From: Flavobacteriales bacterium
GTDB lineage: Bacteria; Bacteroidota; Bacteroidia; Flavobacteriales; Flavobacteriaceae
Direction: 5' to 3'
Assembly (NCBI GenBank): GCA_026985675.1
Contig: JALSPZ010000145.1
Location: 1 to 39,818 of the forward strand
Length of the DNA stretch: 39,818 nucleotides
A program made the translations under genes and the position numbers. The notes under the pieces are model-generated. The model did no database searches. It saw only the letters and a program-made list of their open reading frames with translations, and was not told the DNA's origin. Shown piece by piece: positions 1 to 9,900 of this stretch (its first letter is position 1; the number at the start of each line of letters is the position of its first letter).

Positions 1-288
1 CCCAACACACGAAAAGTAAAAGAAATAGATAATCATCCGAAAACTGCTTTTCATTTCTTTGACAAATCTCAATTGGCTTACGTATCCTTGTATGGAAAAT
101 CCGGAGTCATTAGAGACAAAAACCAAATAAAAAAACATTGGAATCCGACTTGGGACAGATATTATCCCGATAAGCAATACGTTTTGATAAAATTTGTTCC
201 CGAATTTTTGGAAATGGTCAATATCCAAACGGGATTGACAGGAAACGATAAAAACTGGATGCCCGAAAGAGTTGAGTTAAGAAAATGA
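1..288 (+). CDS. Pyridoxamine 5'-phosphate oxidase-like protein, C-terminal part
   Basis: The reading frame is open from the first base of the window to a TGA at 286-288, so the gene starts outside and only its last 95 codons are visible. The fragment reads as the end of a flavin-binding split-barrel protein of the general stress protein 26 / pyridoxamine-phosphate-oxidase-like family: beta strands with a V-S-L-Y-G-K-S-G turn, a W-N-P-T-W-D segment and a final strand with V-L-I-K-F-V-P-E. Members of this family bind FMN or F420 and often have no defined substrate. The internal ATG at 73 is not the start, because coding sequence continues upstream of it. The family call rests on recalled sequence pattern and is moderate. 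Confidence 0.6.
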   Translation, partial: PNTRKVKEIDNHPKTAFHFFDKSQLAYVSLYGKSGVIRDKNQIKKHWNPTWDRYYPDKQYVLIKFVPEFLEMVNIQTGLTGNDKNWMPERVELRK

Positions 289-299
289 TTTTTAAAATA

Positions 300-307
300 T
301 AAATTTG
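300..307 (+). promoter_or_regulatory. Candidate -7 box (TAnnTTTG) for ruvB
   Basis: TAAATTTG lies 28 bases before the ruvB start and matches the Bacteroidota -7 consensus TAnnTTTG. No TTG lies at the usual 17-23 base spacing upstream, so the call rests on one box. Confidence 0.4.
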
Positions 308-334
308 TATTTTTGGATATTCATTTTATAATTT

Positions 335-1360
335 ATGTTAAATCAGAATTTGGATCCAAACAAGAATCGCCTTCCCAAAGAAGAATTGGAAATAGAAAAA
401 AAATTACGCCCGCTAAATTTTGATGATTTTACGGGACAAGAACAGGTAATTGAAAATCTGAAAATTTTTGTTCAAGCTGCCAATTTGAGAAATGAAGCTT
501 TGGATCACACGCTTTTTCACGGACCACCGGGCTTGGGAAAAACCACACTTGCTCATATTTTGGCTAATGAATTGGGCGTAAACATCAAAATAACCTCCGG
601 ACCGGTTTTGGATAAACCCGGAGATTTAGCCGGACTTTTGACCAACTTGGACGAAAGAGATGTTCTGTTTATAGATGAAATCCACCGATTATCTCCGGTG
701 GTAGAAGAATATCTGTATTCGGCTATGGAAGATTACCGAATAGATATTATGATAGAAAGCGGACCGAATGCACGAACCGTCCAAATTCATTTGGAACCTT
801 TTACACTTATCGGAGCTACCACTCGCTCGGGGCTTTTGACTGCCCCGATGCGTGCCAGATTCGGCATAAATTCTCGTCTGAATTATTATTCCAAAGAACT
901 CTTAACCACCATTATTCAAAGGAGTGCAGGAATTCTTAAAGTCCCGATTACTATGGAAGCGGCTATTGAAATTGCCGGAAGAAGTCGTGGTACTCCCAGA
1001 ATTGCCAACGCTCTTTTGAGAAGAGTTCGTGATTTTGCACAAATCAAAGGAGATGGAAAAATTACTATTGAAATTGCAAAATATGCCCTTTCGGCACTTA
1101 ATGTTGACGAACACGGATTGGATGAAATGGATAATAAAATTCTTAACACAATTATTGATAAATTCAAAGGCGGACCAGTAGGTATCAGCACTTTGGCTAC
1201 CGCAGTTGGAGAAAATGCAGAAACCATTGAAGAAGTTTACGAACCTTTTCTTATTCAAGAAGGTTTTTTGATGAGAACTCCTCGCGGTAGAGAAGCTACC
1301 GAATTGGCTTACAAACATTTGGGAAAACTTAAAAATCCCGACCAAGGTTCACTTTTTTAA
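335..1360 (+). CDS. ruvB: Holliday junction branch migration helicase RuvB
   Basis: RuvB is the hexameric AAA+ motor that, with RuvA, drives branch migration of Holliday junctions before RuvC cleavage. The 341-residue product has the usual length. It shows Walker [10 protein letters not shown] (about residues 63-71), Walker B L-F-I-D-E-I-H (about 111-117), the sensor-1 G-A-T-T-R-S-G loop followed by the R-A-R-F-G arginine-finger region, and a C-terminal winged helix ending in T-P-R-G-R. The ATG at 335 gives a typical N-terminal extension before the R-P-x-x-F-x-D-F-x-G-Q start of the AAA+ domain. ruvA and ruvC are not in this window. The DUF808 gene follows 16 bases downstream and is probably cotranscribed. 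Confidence 0.97.
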   Translation: MLNQNLDPNKNRLPKEELEIEKKLRPLNFDDFTGQEQVIENLKIFVQAANLRNEALDHTLFHGPPGLGKTTLAHILANELGVNIKITSGPVLDKPGDLAGLLTNLDERDVLFIDEIHRLSPVVEEYLYSAMEDYRIDIMIESGPNARTVQIHLEPFTLIGATTRSGLLTAPMRARFGINSRLNYYSKELLTTIIQRSAGILKVPITMEAAIEIAGRSRGTPRIANALLRRVRDFAQIKGDGKITIEIAKYALSALNVDEHGLDEMDNKILNTIIDKFKGGPVGISTLATAVGENAETIEEVYEPFLIQEGFLMRTPRGREATELAYKHLGKLKNPDQGSLF

Positions 1361-1376
1361 TTATAAAATTTAAATT

Positions 1377-2249
1377 ATGGCATCAGGTTTTTTTGCTCTT
1401 TTTGACGATATAGCAACTTTAATGGACGATGTAGCAACTATGGGAAAAGTTGCCGCAAAAAAAACCACAAGTATTTTAGGAGATGATTTGGCAGTTAAGT
1501 CCAACCAAGCTTCGGGGTTTGTCTCGGATAGAGAAATCCCAGTTATTTTAAAAATCCTCAAAGGTTCTTTGATAAATAAACTTATCATTTTGCCCATAGC
1601 ATTTTTGTTAAGTATTTATTTGCCGCAAGCCATTACTGTTTTGTTATTGTTAGGTGGAGCCTATTTGGGATATGAAGGTTTTGAGAAAATATTCGAGTGG
1701 ATTTTTCACAAAGAAGATAAAGAAGCAAAAAAACAACTTTTATCCAAAACCAAACCACAAGATTTTCTGGCTTATGAAAATACCAAAATCAAATCGGCTA
1801 TTCGAACCGATTTTGTTTTGTCATTGGAAGTTATTATTGTAGCACTGGGTATGGTTAAGGATACGCCTATTTTCTCACGGATAGTAATAGTTACACTAAT
1901 AGCCATTGGAGCCACCATCGGAGTTTATGCAATCGTAGCACTGATTGTCCGCTTGGATGATATCGGCTATAAAATCAAACATTTTTCATCCAATAAATTA
2001 CTCAATAAAATTGGCAATATCTTAATAAACTCACTTCCTTACGTTATTCGTGCGTTAATGATTATCGGAACTTTGGCTATGCTAACGGTTGCCGGAGGTA
2101 TTTACTTACACAGCACGCCGTATTTTCATCATTTTTTTGAAAAAATTCCTTCTATTCTTTCCGAACTTGTTTTGGGATTTGTTATTGGTGGAGTTGCTTT
2201 TGTTTTTATATCAGGTGTTCAACAGATATTAAAATTATTTAAAAAATAA
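1377..2249 (+). CDS. DUF808 (YedI-like) inner-membrane protein
   Basis: This 290-residue protein opens with the hallmark of the DUF808/YedI family: M-A-S-G-F-F-A-L-F-D-D-I-A-T-L-M-D-D-V, then K-V-A-A-K-K-T and I-L-G-D-D-L-A-V. Several hydrophobic segments follow (about residues 70-105, 145-190, 220-245 and 260-280), consistent with a polytopic inner-membrane protein. The biochemical function of the family is not established. It starts 16 bases after ruvB stops and ends in a hairpin terminator, so ruvB-DUF808 is probably one transcription unit. Length and N-terminal motif agree with full-length family members. Confidence 0.9.
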   Translation: MASGFFALFDDIATLMDDVATMGKVAAKKTTSILGDDLAVKSNQASGFVSDREIPVILKILKGSLINKLIILPIAFLLSIYLPQAITVLLLLGGAYLGYEGFEKIFEWIFHKEDKEAKKQLLSKTKPQDFLAYENTKIKSAIRTDFVLSLEVIIVALGMVKDTPIFSRIVIVTLIAIGATIGVYAIVALIVRLDDIGYKIKHFSSNKLLNKIGNILINSLPYVIRALMIIGTLAMLTVAGGIYLHSTPYFHHFFEKIPSILSELVLGFVIGGVAFVFISGVQQILKLFKK

Positions 2250-2285
2250 AAGCTGTTTGTCAATAAGAAAAACAGCTTTTATTGT
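2248..2285 (+). terminator. Rho-independent terminator after the DUF808 gene
   Basis: A perfect 11-bp stem (AAAAGCTGTTT at 2248-2258, AAACAGCTTTT at 2270-2280) with an 11-base loop begins at the DUF808 stop codon. The A-rich left arm and T-rich right arm let it act in both directions between the convergent DUF808 and thioredoxin genes. Confidence 0.8.
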
Positions 2286-2305
2286 ATAACTTAAAATCAA
2301 CTTGT

Positions 2306-2695
2306 TTATTTTTCTTCTTTTTTATCTTCCTCTTTTCCTTCTTTGAAAAGTTCTTTTTGAATGATTTCATCGTAGATATTTTCAGGTAGTGCACCAGGTT
2401 GCATCATCGGTGTACCTTCTACAGGAATAAAAAGAATACTGGGGATACTTCTAATACCAAACATTCCAGCTAATTCCCTTTCTTTTTCGGTATCAACTTT
2501 ATATACTTTTAATTTTCCTTCATATTTGTTAGAAAGGTTTTCCATAATAGGTGCTACCATTTTACAAGGTTGACACCAGTCTGCCCAGAAATCAATGATT
2601 GCAGGCACATCACCTTTATATTTCCATTCTTTTTCGTTTTCGTAATCGAAAATTTCGTCTTTAAATTTTTGTAAGGTCAAATCAATTGTTGCCAT
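2306..2695 (-). CDS. Thioredoxin with WCQPC active site
   Basis: A 129-residue thioredoxin-fold protein: F-W-A-D-W-C-Q-P-C-K around residues 36-45 holds the redox pair Cys41/Cys44, and I-P-S-I near residue 86 gives the cis-proline loop. The start is taken at 2695 (M-A-T-I-D). The longer open frame to 2755 adds 20 residues unlike any thioredoxin N-terminus and runs through non-coding sequence. The dipeptide between the cysteines is Gln-Pro, not the usual Gly-Pro of TrxA, which may alter redox potential. The C-terminus is a charged Lys/Glu tail (E-G-K-E-E-D-K-K-E-E-K). No signal peptide is visible, so it is probably cytoplasmic. It is monocistronic and converges with the DUF808 gene. Confidence 0.9.
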   Translation of the reverse strand: MATIDLTLQKFKDEIFDYENEKEWKYKGDVPAIIDFWADWCQPCKMVAPIMENLSNKYEGKLKVYKVDTEKERELAGMFGIRSIPSILFIPVEGTPMMQPGALPENIYDEIIQKELFKEGKEEDKKEEK

Positions 2696-2866
2696 AAATA
2701 ATTTTTTAATTTTTATTGAGCGGCAAATATACAACATTTTTATACTCAATGTCAAGCTTTTGACAAAAAAAGAAAACCTTATAACAATCCCGCCCTAAAT
2801 TATTTTAATTTTTTACTTTTTTCATTAATGAACATTTCGACCTTGCTCAATGATAACAAAAAATAT

Positions 2867-3029
2867 AGTGTCTTGTCAAGTATATTCTGTCGCACCAAGT
2901 CTTGTTCTTTTTGCAGATAGCTTCGTTAAAATTTTTAACCATAGCTAACGGCTATGCTGAAAAATTTATGCCTTGCTCTCCACAAAAATTACTACGACTT
3001 ATACAACATCATAAACTTAACAAGACACT
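2867..3029. mobile_element. MITE-like element with 15-bp terminal inverted repeats
   Basis: AGTGTCTTGTCAAGT at 2867-2881 and ACTTAACAAGACACT at 3015-3029 are inverted copies with one mismatch, bounding 163 bp. The interior has a two-part hairpin (AAATTTTT 2929-2936 with AAAAATTT 2960-2967, and CATAGC 2940-2945 with GCTATG 2951-2956). It encodes nothing plausible. Small size, terminal inverted repeats and internal secondary structure fit a MITE. No target-site duplication is visible and no matching transposase is in the window. Confidence 0.45.
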
Positions 3030-3070
3030 AGGCTGACGAGTATTTTTCTAAATTTTTTGTTCATTACACT

Positions 3071-3139
3071 AAACTGTCTGAATTCGGTTGACTATTTTTT
3101 AAATAGGGCATTAACGCAACTTCAAACAGCAGACAGTTT
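3071..3139. repeat. 10-bp inverted repeat in copy A
   Basis: AAACTGTCTG (3071-3080) and CAGACAGTTT (3130-3139) are perfect inverted copies 49 bases apart. Only the right arm is kept in copy B (about 36,366). They could be the ends of a second small element or arms of a structured RNA. Confidence 0.4.
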
Positions 3140-3317
3140 TACGTTCCATTTCACTTCAAATTTTACGAAAAATCCTCTTATGCCACAAAAATGCATAATT
3201 TTATTGCCTGTGATTTTAATCCTCTAATGCTTAAAAATATACGCAACTCATTATAAATCAAAAATATTACTTTTATTTAAAAAAATATTTAGGACAGAAT
3301 TGACCTGATATATTCTA

Positions 3318-6300
3318 CTAAAAAATCATTTTTAGCATAATACCCCCGGTATGAATTGCCCGATGATTTTCCGAAATACGGAAATTATAATTGAAATTCA
3401 TCTCCAAATAGGAAGTGAGTCTCCGGCGAAAGCTTAATTCTGCTAGCCAATTTTTTCCTTTTTGCAAACCTTCAAGCATCTGAAAAGCTACCGGAGTGGT
3501 ATCATTGCCCGAAAAATCATTGTTTACATAACGCAAACTCGAATGAAAATTCGAATTTTTTTGTGGATATGTAGTATAACTTAAACCGAAAATTTGTGAT
3601 TTCAAAAGCTCCGAACCGCTAAGATTTTGTTTGGATTTATATTTATAAAAAAGTTTTAAATCTGATTTTTTTACTTGTATAAAACTGATATTTTGCTCCA
3701 TTTTCTTTTCCGAAAGTTTATAGTTTTTCGTTGGATAATTTTCGGAATATCTTTCGGATTCAACCCAAGCAAATTTTTGTTGCCAAAGCCAATAATCGGT
3801 AATAAAATGTTTGATTTGTAAACTTCTATTTTCAATTTGTAGTGCTTGTTTACCGACAACCAAAAGCTGTTCATTCCCGGTTTTTTCCCACAACAAACGA
3901 AAATTATATTGTTTTTCTCCCCTATTGATTATCAACTCATTGCCGTATTTAAAATTTTTTATAAGTGCATTCATTGGTTGCCAAACCCAAAGTTTTCCGT
4001 TGCCTTGTTGTTTAATTTGATATGCATCATACCAAAAACTCTTATTATACAAATGACTCCAAAGCCCTTCTTTTCCCGTTGCCGAAGGATTGATAATCCA
4101 CTGAAAACCCAATTTATTATTAAGTGTGGGAATAAGATTTTTGGAAGGCAAAACCACCCGTATATATTGAGCTTGATCTGAAAAAACCGCAGGTTCAAAC
4201 TCATTTATTTCCTTGATGCCGTTACCGTTATAATCGTTCCATTGATAATTTCCTTGTCCGGGCAGAGTTTCTACATAGATTATTTCATCTTGTAAAATAT
4301 TGCCGTTAAAACTTTCCAAATTCAATTCTCCGGTAAAAACTCTTTTAAAAAAATATTGCTTAATTTGCGTTTGAAAAGTTATCATTCGTCTAAAACGATC
4401 TTGTCTGATATATTTAATGTTTTTTAAATTGAAATATAAATCCAAATTCCCTGTCTTATAAAGTTTACGTATTTTAACATACCCCCCCGCCGATTGTCGT
4501 GCCAAGCTCAAACGGTTGTTTGAAATGCTATCGTTAGCCGACACACGAAAACCGGCTTGGATAGCCAAACGCCCCGAATCTTTCTTGACAAATCCGGTTT
4601 CCCAATACCGATAAGCATAATTTAATGTGTCCCAAAAATTTTGTATGCGAGCCTCTCGTTTTTCCAAGTGCAAAGTATTAAGCCAATCCCATTTTTTTAT
4701 CGGGATTATTATTTTATTATCCGTATCAATCAGAAGCAAGTTTTTGGAATAATTTTCCTGACGAGTCAGACGATTTTGTGCTTTCCAACGGATTTTTTTC
4801 AATTGTCCGTATCCTTCAAAATAAATTTGTCCGGCACGAATACTATCCCGCATTTGAAAATATTTGAATCCGCTTTGCCAATTATCGTGTTTATTTTGAA
4901 AAGAAGTTCCTAAAATAACCGAATGTTGTCTTCCGAAAATACTATCCAACTGCCATCTTCGGGTAAATTCAGGGTCATAATAAGGATCCAAAGCTTTGAA
5001 ATTTTTATGAATAAAATCATATTGCCCGAAAATTTTCCAATTTTTCAAACTATCATTTCGAAGGATTCTTTCATATAACAAATGACTTGCCCCTCCGATA
5101 TTATTGCTATCATCCAATGATGAAAAAGTATTCAAATCCGTATGATTGAAAACAATTTCCGATGAAAAAAAATCTTTATCGGATAATTTTCGGTTAAAAC
5201 TTATACCGAGATACTTACTACTGACAGGTGCGGTCAATTTAATTTTAGGTTCGTAATCGCCATTCCCCGCTCCTACATATTTGTATATTTTTCCCAAAGC
5301 AACAATTTTATCAATTGTATAACTTCCAAGATTTTTGCCCACATAAGAAAAACGAACTTCATATAAGTCCGGTTCGTTTTGATTGGTATATTCAAAATAA
5401 AAATCGTTGCCGGATATTACTTTTTTGTAGAGAATTTTATTTTCGTTATACCCCGAAGGTTTTGCAGCCAATACATATAATTGATTGGGATTGTCGCCAG
5501 CATTTTTCAAAGCTTGAACTTGCTCGGGAGTAAGGTTGAACAATAGTGTTTTATTTTTATCATCTTGCTCTAAAAAAGTATATATTTTTAAATTTCCGTT
5601 CTTAAGCTTACCACTATAATTATTTTCGTTTAAGTATCTTAAATAATTTTGGTTGGAATAATTAAATTCGGCTGTAATTCTATCGTTTGCCGTAGGGTTT
5701 ACCGTTGGTTTAAAAATCAATTCACCGGTTTCGTAATTTAGAGTATAATCTTGCTGATTTTTCAAAATATTACCATTCAGATAAATTTTTTCACTTCCGG
5801 GAATCACAAATATATAGGTTTCATTGTTTTTGCCTTTAAGTAAATAAGGTCCTAAATTTCCTTCTTTAGCGGCAAATTGCATACGATTATAGTTTCCATC
5901 TACAATTCCACCGCTTATACCCATTTTATGATTTTTTCCGGTTTCAAATTCCAGTCCTTGTATTTTTCGTTGATATTTTAAAAAACGTGAGTTCTGTTTT
6001 TTTAAAATCAAATCGCCTCCGGTTGCTTGCCAAACGGGTCCGGTTAATTGCATATAAATTCGGTTAAATTCTTTATAAGATTTCGAAATTCCGGCATAAG
6101 CTTGCGGTAAGTTATCATCGGATAGAACGGCTTTAATTTTTACTTTTTTAGATAAATTCCCTTCAATTTTTAAATCCATCCCCGATTGCATTACCAAACT
6201 TTGATTGTTTCCGACATTTATTCCGCGTCTAAGATTTCCTTTGGTTTTTAAGTCGTCAAAAGGTTTAACTTGTGAAAGATTTTTAGTTGAAAAAACCGGC

Positions 6301-6653
6301 AACAATAATGTATCCGACGGTTTCTCGGGGAGGACGAATTTTTGATAAGTTTTACGGTATCGTTCGGGATAAACGGTATAAAAAACACTTAATGTTTGGC
6401 TTTTATATTTTACAAAATTTTTAAAAATAAGTTTGGCTTTAACAAAATCTACTTGATAATCTGATGGCGGAATTATATTTTGTTTTTTATCATAAATTTC
6501 AAAAAAAACAGGTTGAATACTAAAAGTATCTATTTGAATTTCGGGAGTAACAATCTTAATTTGTTTATATCTGACAAGTAATTCCTTTTCATTTTGTCCG
6601 TAAAAATTCAAAATGACTGTTCCTGTAAACAAAAAAAGGAAAATTTGTTTCAT
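3318..6653 (-). CDS. Large secreted outer-membrane/surface protein, SprA-like modules
   Basis: This 1111-residue protein starts with a signal peptide (M-K-Q-I-F-L-F-L-F-T-G-T-V then F-Y-G-Q). Its first half has a motif typical of SprA-type and related Bacteroidota barrel proteins: a G-S-E-K-I-Y-L-N-G turn followed by D-Y-T-L-N-Y-E-T-G-E-L-I-F. The second half is rich in alternating aromatic strands, as in a large beta barrel, and ends in a beta strand finishing M-I-F. D-Y-N-G-N-G-I-K-E-I-N-E-F-E near residue 830 looks like a calcium-binding EF-hand/dockerin-type loop. It is much shorter than SprA itself (over 2000 residues), so I do not call it SprA. The ATG at 6653 is preceded by a TATCTTTG box only 4 bases away (6658-6665), which would make a leaderless message if used. 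Substrate and partners are unknown. Confidence 0.7.
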   Translation of the reverse strand: MKQIFLFLFTGTVILNFYGQNEKELLVRYKQIKIVTPEIQIDTFSIQPVFFEIYDKKQNIIPPSDYQVDFVKAKLIFKNFVKYKSQTLSVFYTVYPERYRKTYQKFVLPEKPSDTLLLPVFSTKNLSQVKPFDDLKTKGNLRRGINVGNNQSLVMQSGMDLKIEGNLSKKVKIKAVLSDDNLPQAYAGISKSYKEFNRIYMQLTGPVWQATGGDLILKKQNSRFLKYQRKIQGLEFETGKNHKMGISGGIVDGNYNRMQFAAKEGNLGPYLLKGKNNETYIFVIPGSEKIYLNGNILKNQQDYTLNYETGELIFKPTVNPTANDRITAEFNYSNQNYLRYLNENNYSGKLKNGNLKIYTFLEQDDKNKTLLFNLTPEQVQALKNAGDNPNQLYVLAAKPSGYNENKILYKKVISGNDFYFEYTNQNEPDLYEVRFSYVGKNLGSYTIDKIVALGKIYKYVGAGNGDYEPKIKLTAPVSSKYLGISFNRKLSDKDFFSSEIVFNHTDLNTFSSLDDSNNIGGASHLLYERILRNDSLKNWKIFGQYDFIHKNFKALDPYYDPEFTRRWQLDSIFGRQHSVILGTSFQNKHDNWQSGFKYFQMRDSIRAGQIYFEGYGQLKKIRWKAQNRLTRQENYSKNLLLIDTDNKIIIPIKKWDWLNTLHLEKREARIQNFWDTLNYAYRYWETGFVKKDSGRLAIQAGFRVSANDSISNNRLSLARQSAGGYVKIRKLYKTGNLDLYFNLKNIKYIRQDRFRRMITFQTQIKQYFFKRVFTGELNLESFNGNILQDEIIYVETLPGQGNYQWNDYNGNGIKEINEFEPAVFSDQAQYIRVVLPSKNLIPTLNNKLGFQWIINPSATGKEGLWSHLYNKSFWYDAYQIKQQGNGKLWVWQPMNALIKNFKYGNELIINRGEKQYNFRLLWEKTGNEQLLVVGKQALQIENRSLQIKHFITDYWLWQQKFAWVESERYSENYPTKNYKLSEKKMEQNISFIQVKKSDLKLFYKYKSKQNLSGSELLKSQIFGLSYTTYPQKNSNFHSSLRYVNNDFSGNDTTPVAFQMLEGLQKGKNWLAELSFRRRLTSYLEMNFNYNFRISENHRAIHTGGIMLKMIF

Positions 6654-6986
6654 CCTTCAAAGATAAGGATAATAAAAACGTTTGGGAATGGAGGTTTATT
6701 TTGTTTAACAAACAGAAGCATTTTAAGTTTGTATTCAATTAGTAAAAACAACTTATCATAAAATTTTACAATTTTTTGGATAAACTAACTTTAAATTTAT
6801 ATTCTATGAGGCTATCAAAATAAAAATATGAGAGAACGATTCCCGAATTTTCAGAATATTAAGAGTCTTGTAAGTTTGAGAAAGAAGCTAAAAACGTCGG
6901 TGTCGCCTGGAGCGACGCCGACGCTAAAAAAACAAAAAACTTTTACAATTTAATTATCGAAAAAAACAATATAACACCAATCAAAT
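6654..6986. other. Gene-free region with one terminator
   Basis: A 333-base AT-rich gap between two minus-strand genes. It holds the hairpin terminator of the upstream helicase gene (6890-6923) and, at its left edge, the TATCTTTG box of the surface-protein gene. I see nothing else in it. Confidence 0.7.
6890..6923 (-). terminator. GC-rich terminator after the helicase-nuclease gene
   Basis: A 12-bp stem (6895-6906 with 6912-6923) has a 5-base loop and is almost pure GC in a very AT-rich gap. On the minus strand it is followed directly by TTTTT (6894-6890), so it terminates transcription from the helicase gene. One position is a C-A mismatch on the minus strand (U-G wobble on the plus). Confidence 0.75.
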
Positions 6987-9900
6987 TCACCCCTTCATAA
7001 TTTCCACACCTTTTCCAATATAAACCAAAAATTTGTCTGTTACACTATATCCCGTTTCTTCTAAAATTTCCGCATAACTTTCCAATTGTTTTTTATGTTT
7101 TTCGTGTTTTTCTCCGGTTTTGTAGTCTATAATAATTGCTTTTTTGTCTTTTAACAAAATCCTGTCTGGTCGTTTGATACGAAAAATATTATCGGAAGGT
7201 ATCAACAATGCCCTTTCATTTAAAATTTGGTATTTGTCGGTATAAAATTCCGCTAATTCCGGATGATAAATAACCGCTTCTATTGAGTCGGATACTTGTT
7301 CTTTCTCTTGTTCTGAAATTGTAGCTAAAAATTTCTCCTTTTGTGTTTTCCAATCATTTTGTGTATGTATTTTGGATAAAATCGTATGAATTTCCAATCC
7401 ATAAGCAATAGCAGCTTTTTTGGATTCATTCCAGTATTCATAAGAATCAGTGCGTATTTTGAGTTTGTTTTTATCTCCCCAATAGTTTAGATGATCGGTT
7501 ACTTGAATTCGGGTTATTTCTTGTTTTTCTTTTTTTTCGGGAAATGTTTTTTTACCAATACTATAAATTATTTCTTCTTCGGGTCTTTCGGTCAATAATT
7601 TTTTTTCTTGTAAAAATCCTTCATATAATTGAGCAAAATCAGGATGTTCTTTGACAGTTTTGGAAGGTATAGGAGTTATAATATACAATTCACGAGATGC
7701 TCGCGTATGCGCTACATAGAGTTTATTGTAATTATCAAACTTTTTTTCTTCTATGGATTGTTTATAATTGGAAGCATATTTTTTATTCTTTTCCAGAACT
7801 TTGGCTTGAACGGGTAAAGTTTTGAAACCTGCAAAATGTTCAGGATCAACATCTATCCACACAATCTGACTTTTATCTAATCTACTGTCCAACAAGGTTT
7901 GGTTACCCACAAAAATAACGATCGGAAATTCCAAGCCTTTGGATGCGTGAACACTCATAAAACGGACAGCTCCCGAATTTTCAGCGGCTGTCAAACTTAA
8001 ATCCGATTTAATATCATCCCAATGCCTTAAAAAAGCAGACAAACCTGATTTGTTTTGTGTAGTAAACTCGTGAACTTCATCGAGAAAAGCTTCCAAGTAA
8101 GCTTTTTCATCGGTACCGGATAAACGAAATTTTTCTATAAGGTATATCGATAAATCATAAGGACTCATCCCGGTAATCCATTCCAAATCCAATTCATATC
8201 CCAAGCGTTTCAATTCACCCAATACAAGTTTAATATCATTCAAATGTGTTAATTTAATAAGTAAATCACCATATTTGTTAATTTCGTCCCTTTTAAAAAT
8301 AAAATGCAAAGCTTCATACAGGTTTATACCGGTTTTAAAAGCCAAATATTTCATCATATCCACAAGGAATCTTACTTTTGAAGCTCTTTCTACCAACAAA
8401 GAACGTTGAGAGACCACCGGTATATTTTTTTCGGTCAAATATTCCGCTACGGGTTCGGAAGTTTTGTGCGCCCCAAACAAAAAACATATATCTCCAAATG
8501 CATATCCCCGTTTTTTTACATCTTTAATGATATTGTAAACCAACTCAGGTAAACGATTGCCTTCTTCTGCCCTTCCACTTAATTTTTTAGCAAATTGTAT
8601 TTGGACATAACCTTTGTCTTGACGTTCCGACAATTTGTTTTTCGGGATTTCTTGTTTTACATAATCATAAACTTTGCGATATTCCGGTATGTATAAAAAT
8701 TTTTTGTTTAATGTAAAAAATTCGTTATTAAAATTGATAATATTTCCCAAACTTCGCCAATTATATGGCATTTGTTCTATTCTTTTTCCGGTAACATCTG
8801 CAAAAGGATTTCCAGTCTTGTCTTTCAGGTCCGGATTGCTCAAATCGATAAAAATTTCGGGTTTTCCGTTTCTGAATCGATAGATAGATTGTTTGGCATC
8901 TCCTACAATCATAGTTTCGCCCAAAGTTTCTCCCGGAAAATTTACGGTAAAATCTTTTGAAAGCGATTCTTTGATCAATGGAATCATATTTTCCCATTGT
9001 AATTCGGAAGTATCTTGAAATTCGTCCAAAAAATAATGAATAAATTTTTCGCCCAATCGCATATAAATAAAAGGTGTATCGGTTCCCAAATCTTTCAGCA
9101 GTTGTTCTTGTATCAAAAAATTAAAGTCATTGATAAAAATACTATGATTTTGTTCTTTGAAAGCTGCTATTTTCCGCTCCAAGGCATTCATAATTATCAA
9201 CGAATTGATTTCATTTAACAATCCATTGATCAAAAGAAAATTCGGATATTCTTTTTCATAAAATTCGAGCAAATCCGTCAAATATAACATCAGTTCGTCA
9301 TTGTATCGAGATTTGATAATGGATTGTTGTTCAAAAGGAAGTTTTTCAACTCTGCCTTTAACATAAAAAACACCTTTTTTTTCTCCCGATAATATTTTTA
9401 ACATAGTATCCGTAAATAGAACTCCTTTATAAGTTTGAGGCGAAGCGCAAGCTTTTATTCTTTTAATAACCGAATCATTGGTTAAACCTTCAAAAGGTGA
9501 GATAATTTGCATTCCCCGTTGATAAAACTTCGTAAAATTTGATATAATTTGACGCTTTTTATCCAACAATACGTTTTTTAAAGCCAAGAAATCATTAAAA
9601 TTTTTCTTTTTTATTTCGGCTACTTCATTTCTGTGATTCTCATCAAAAAGAATATTTACAATTTCCAATAGTGCGTCCTTGATATCCCAAGATTTTTCAT
9701 TTTCAGCATTTTCTTTTGCCAAAGCAATTAAACTATTCATCAGCACTTCACCTTTTTGAGCTTCGGAAATGATTTCATCTATCAAATTATCAATAACTTC
9801 CCTATGATCCATTATGATATTGACATCATAAGGTATATCCATTTCACGAGCAAAAGTCCGAATGATTTTATAAGAAAGTTTATCGATGGTCATCAGATTG

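Larger units (their letters stand above)
2783..3300. repeat. Dispersed intergenic repeat, copy A
   Basis: Two blocks match copy B near 36 kb. Block 1 (about 2783-2936) shares long near-identical runs, for example the stretch from AATATAGTGTCTTGTCAAG through TTTTTGCAGATAGCTTCG. Block 2 (about 3119-3300) shares AAACAGCAGACAGTTT, CACTTCAAATTTTACGAAAA and TTTAAAAAAATATTTAGGA. Between the blocks, copy A carries about 180 bases that copy B replaces with about 95 unrelated bases. No coding frame is conserved between copies, so the repeat is a DNA-level element. Its nature is unknown. Confidence 0.8.
2696..3317. other. Gene-free region filled by a dispersed repeat
   Basis: This 622-base gap between the thioredoxin start and the end of the 1111-residue surface protein holds no credible gene. 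From about 2783 to 3300 it is related to another gap in this window (36,111-36,532). Nested in it are a MITE-like element and a 10-bp inverted repeat, listed separately. Confidence 0.8.

Noticed and set aside
73-288. Complete small protein starting at 73
   Set aside because: The same frame is open to the window edge and the protein pattern continues upstream, so this is an internal methionine of a truncated gene.
2696-2755. Upstream start for the thioredoxin
   Set aside because: The added residues do not resemble a thioredoxin N-terminus or a signal peptide, and the internal ATG at 2695 gives the standard length.
6658-6665. TATCTTTG as the promoter of the 1111-residue surface protein
   Set aside because: It matches the -7 consensus but is only 4 bases before the ATG, implying a leaderless message; not listed as a separate feature.
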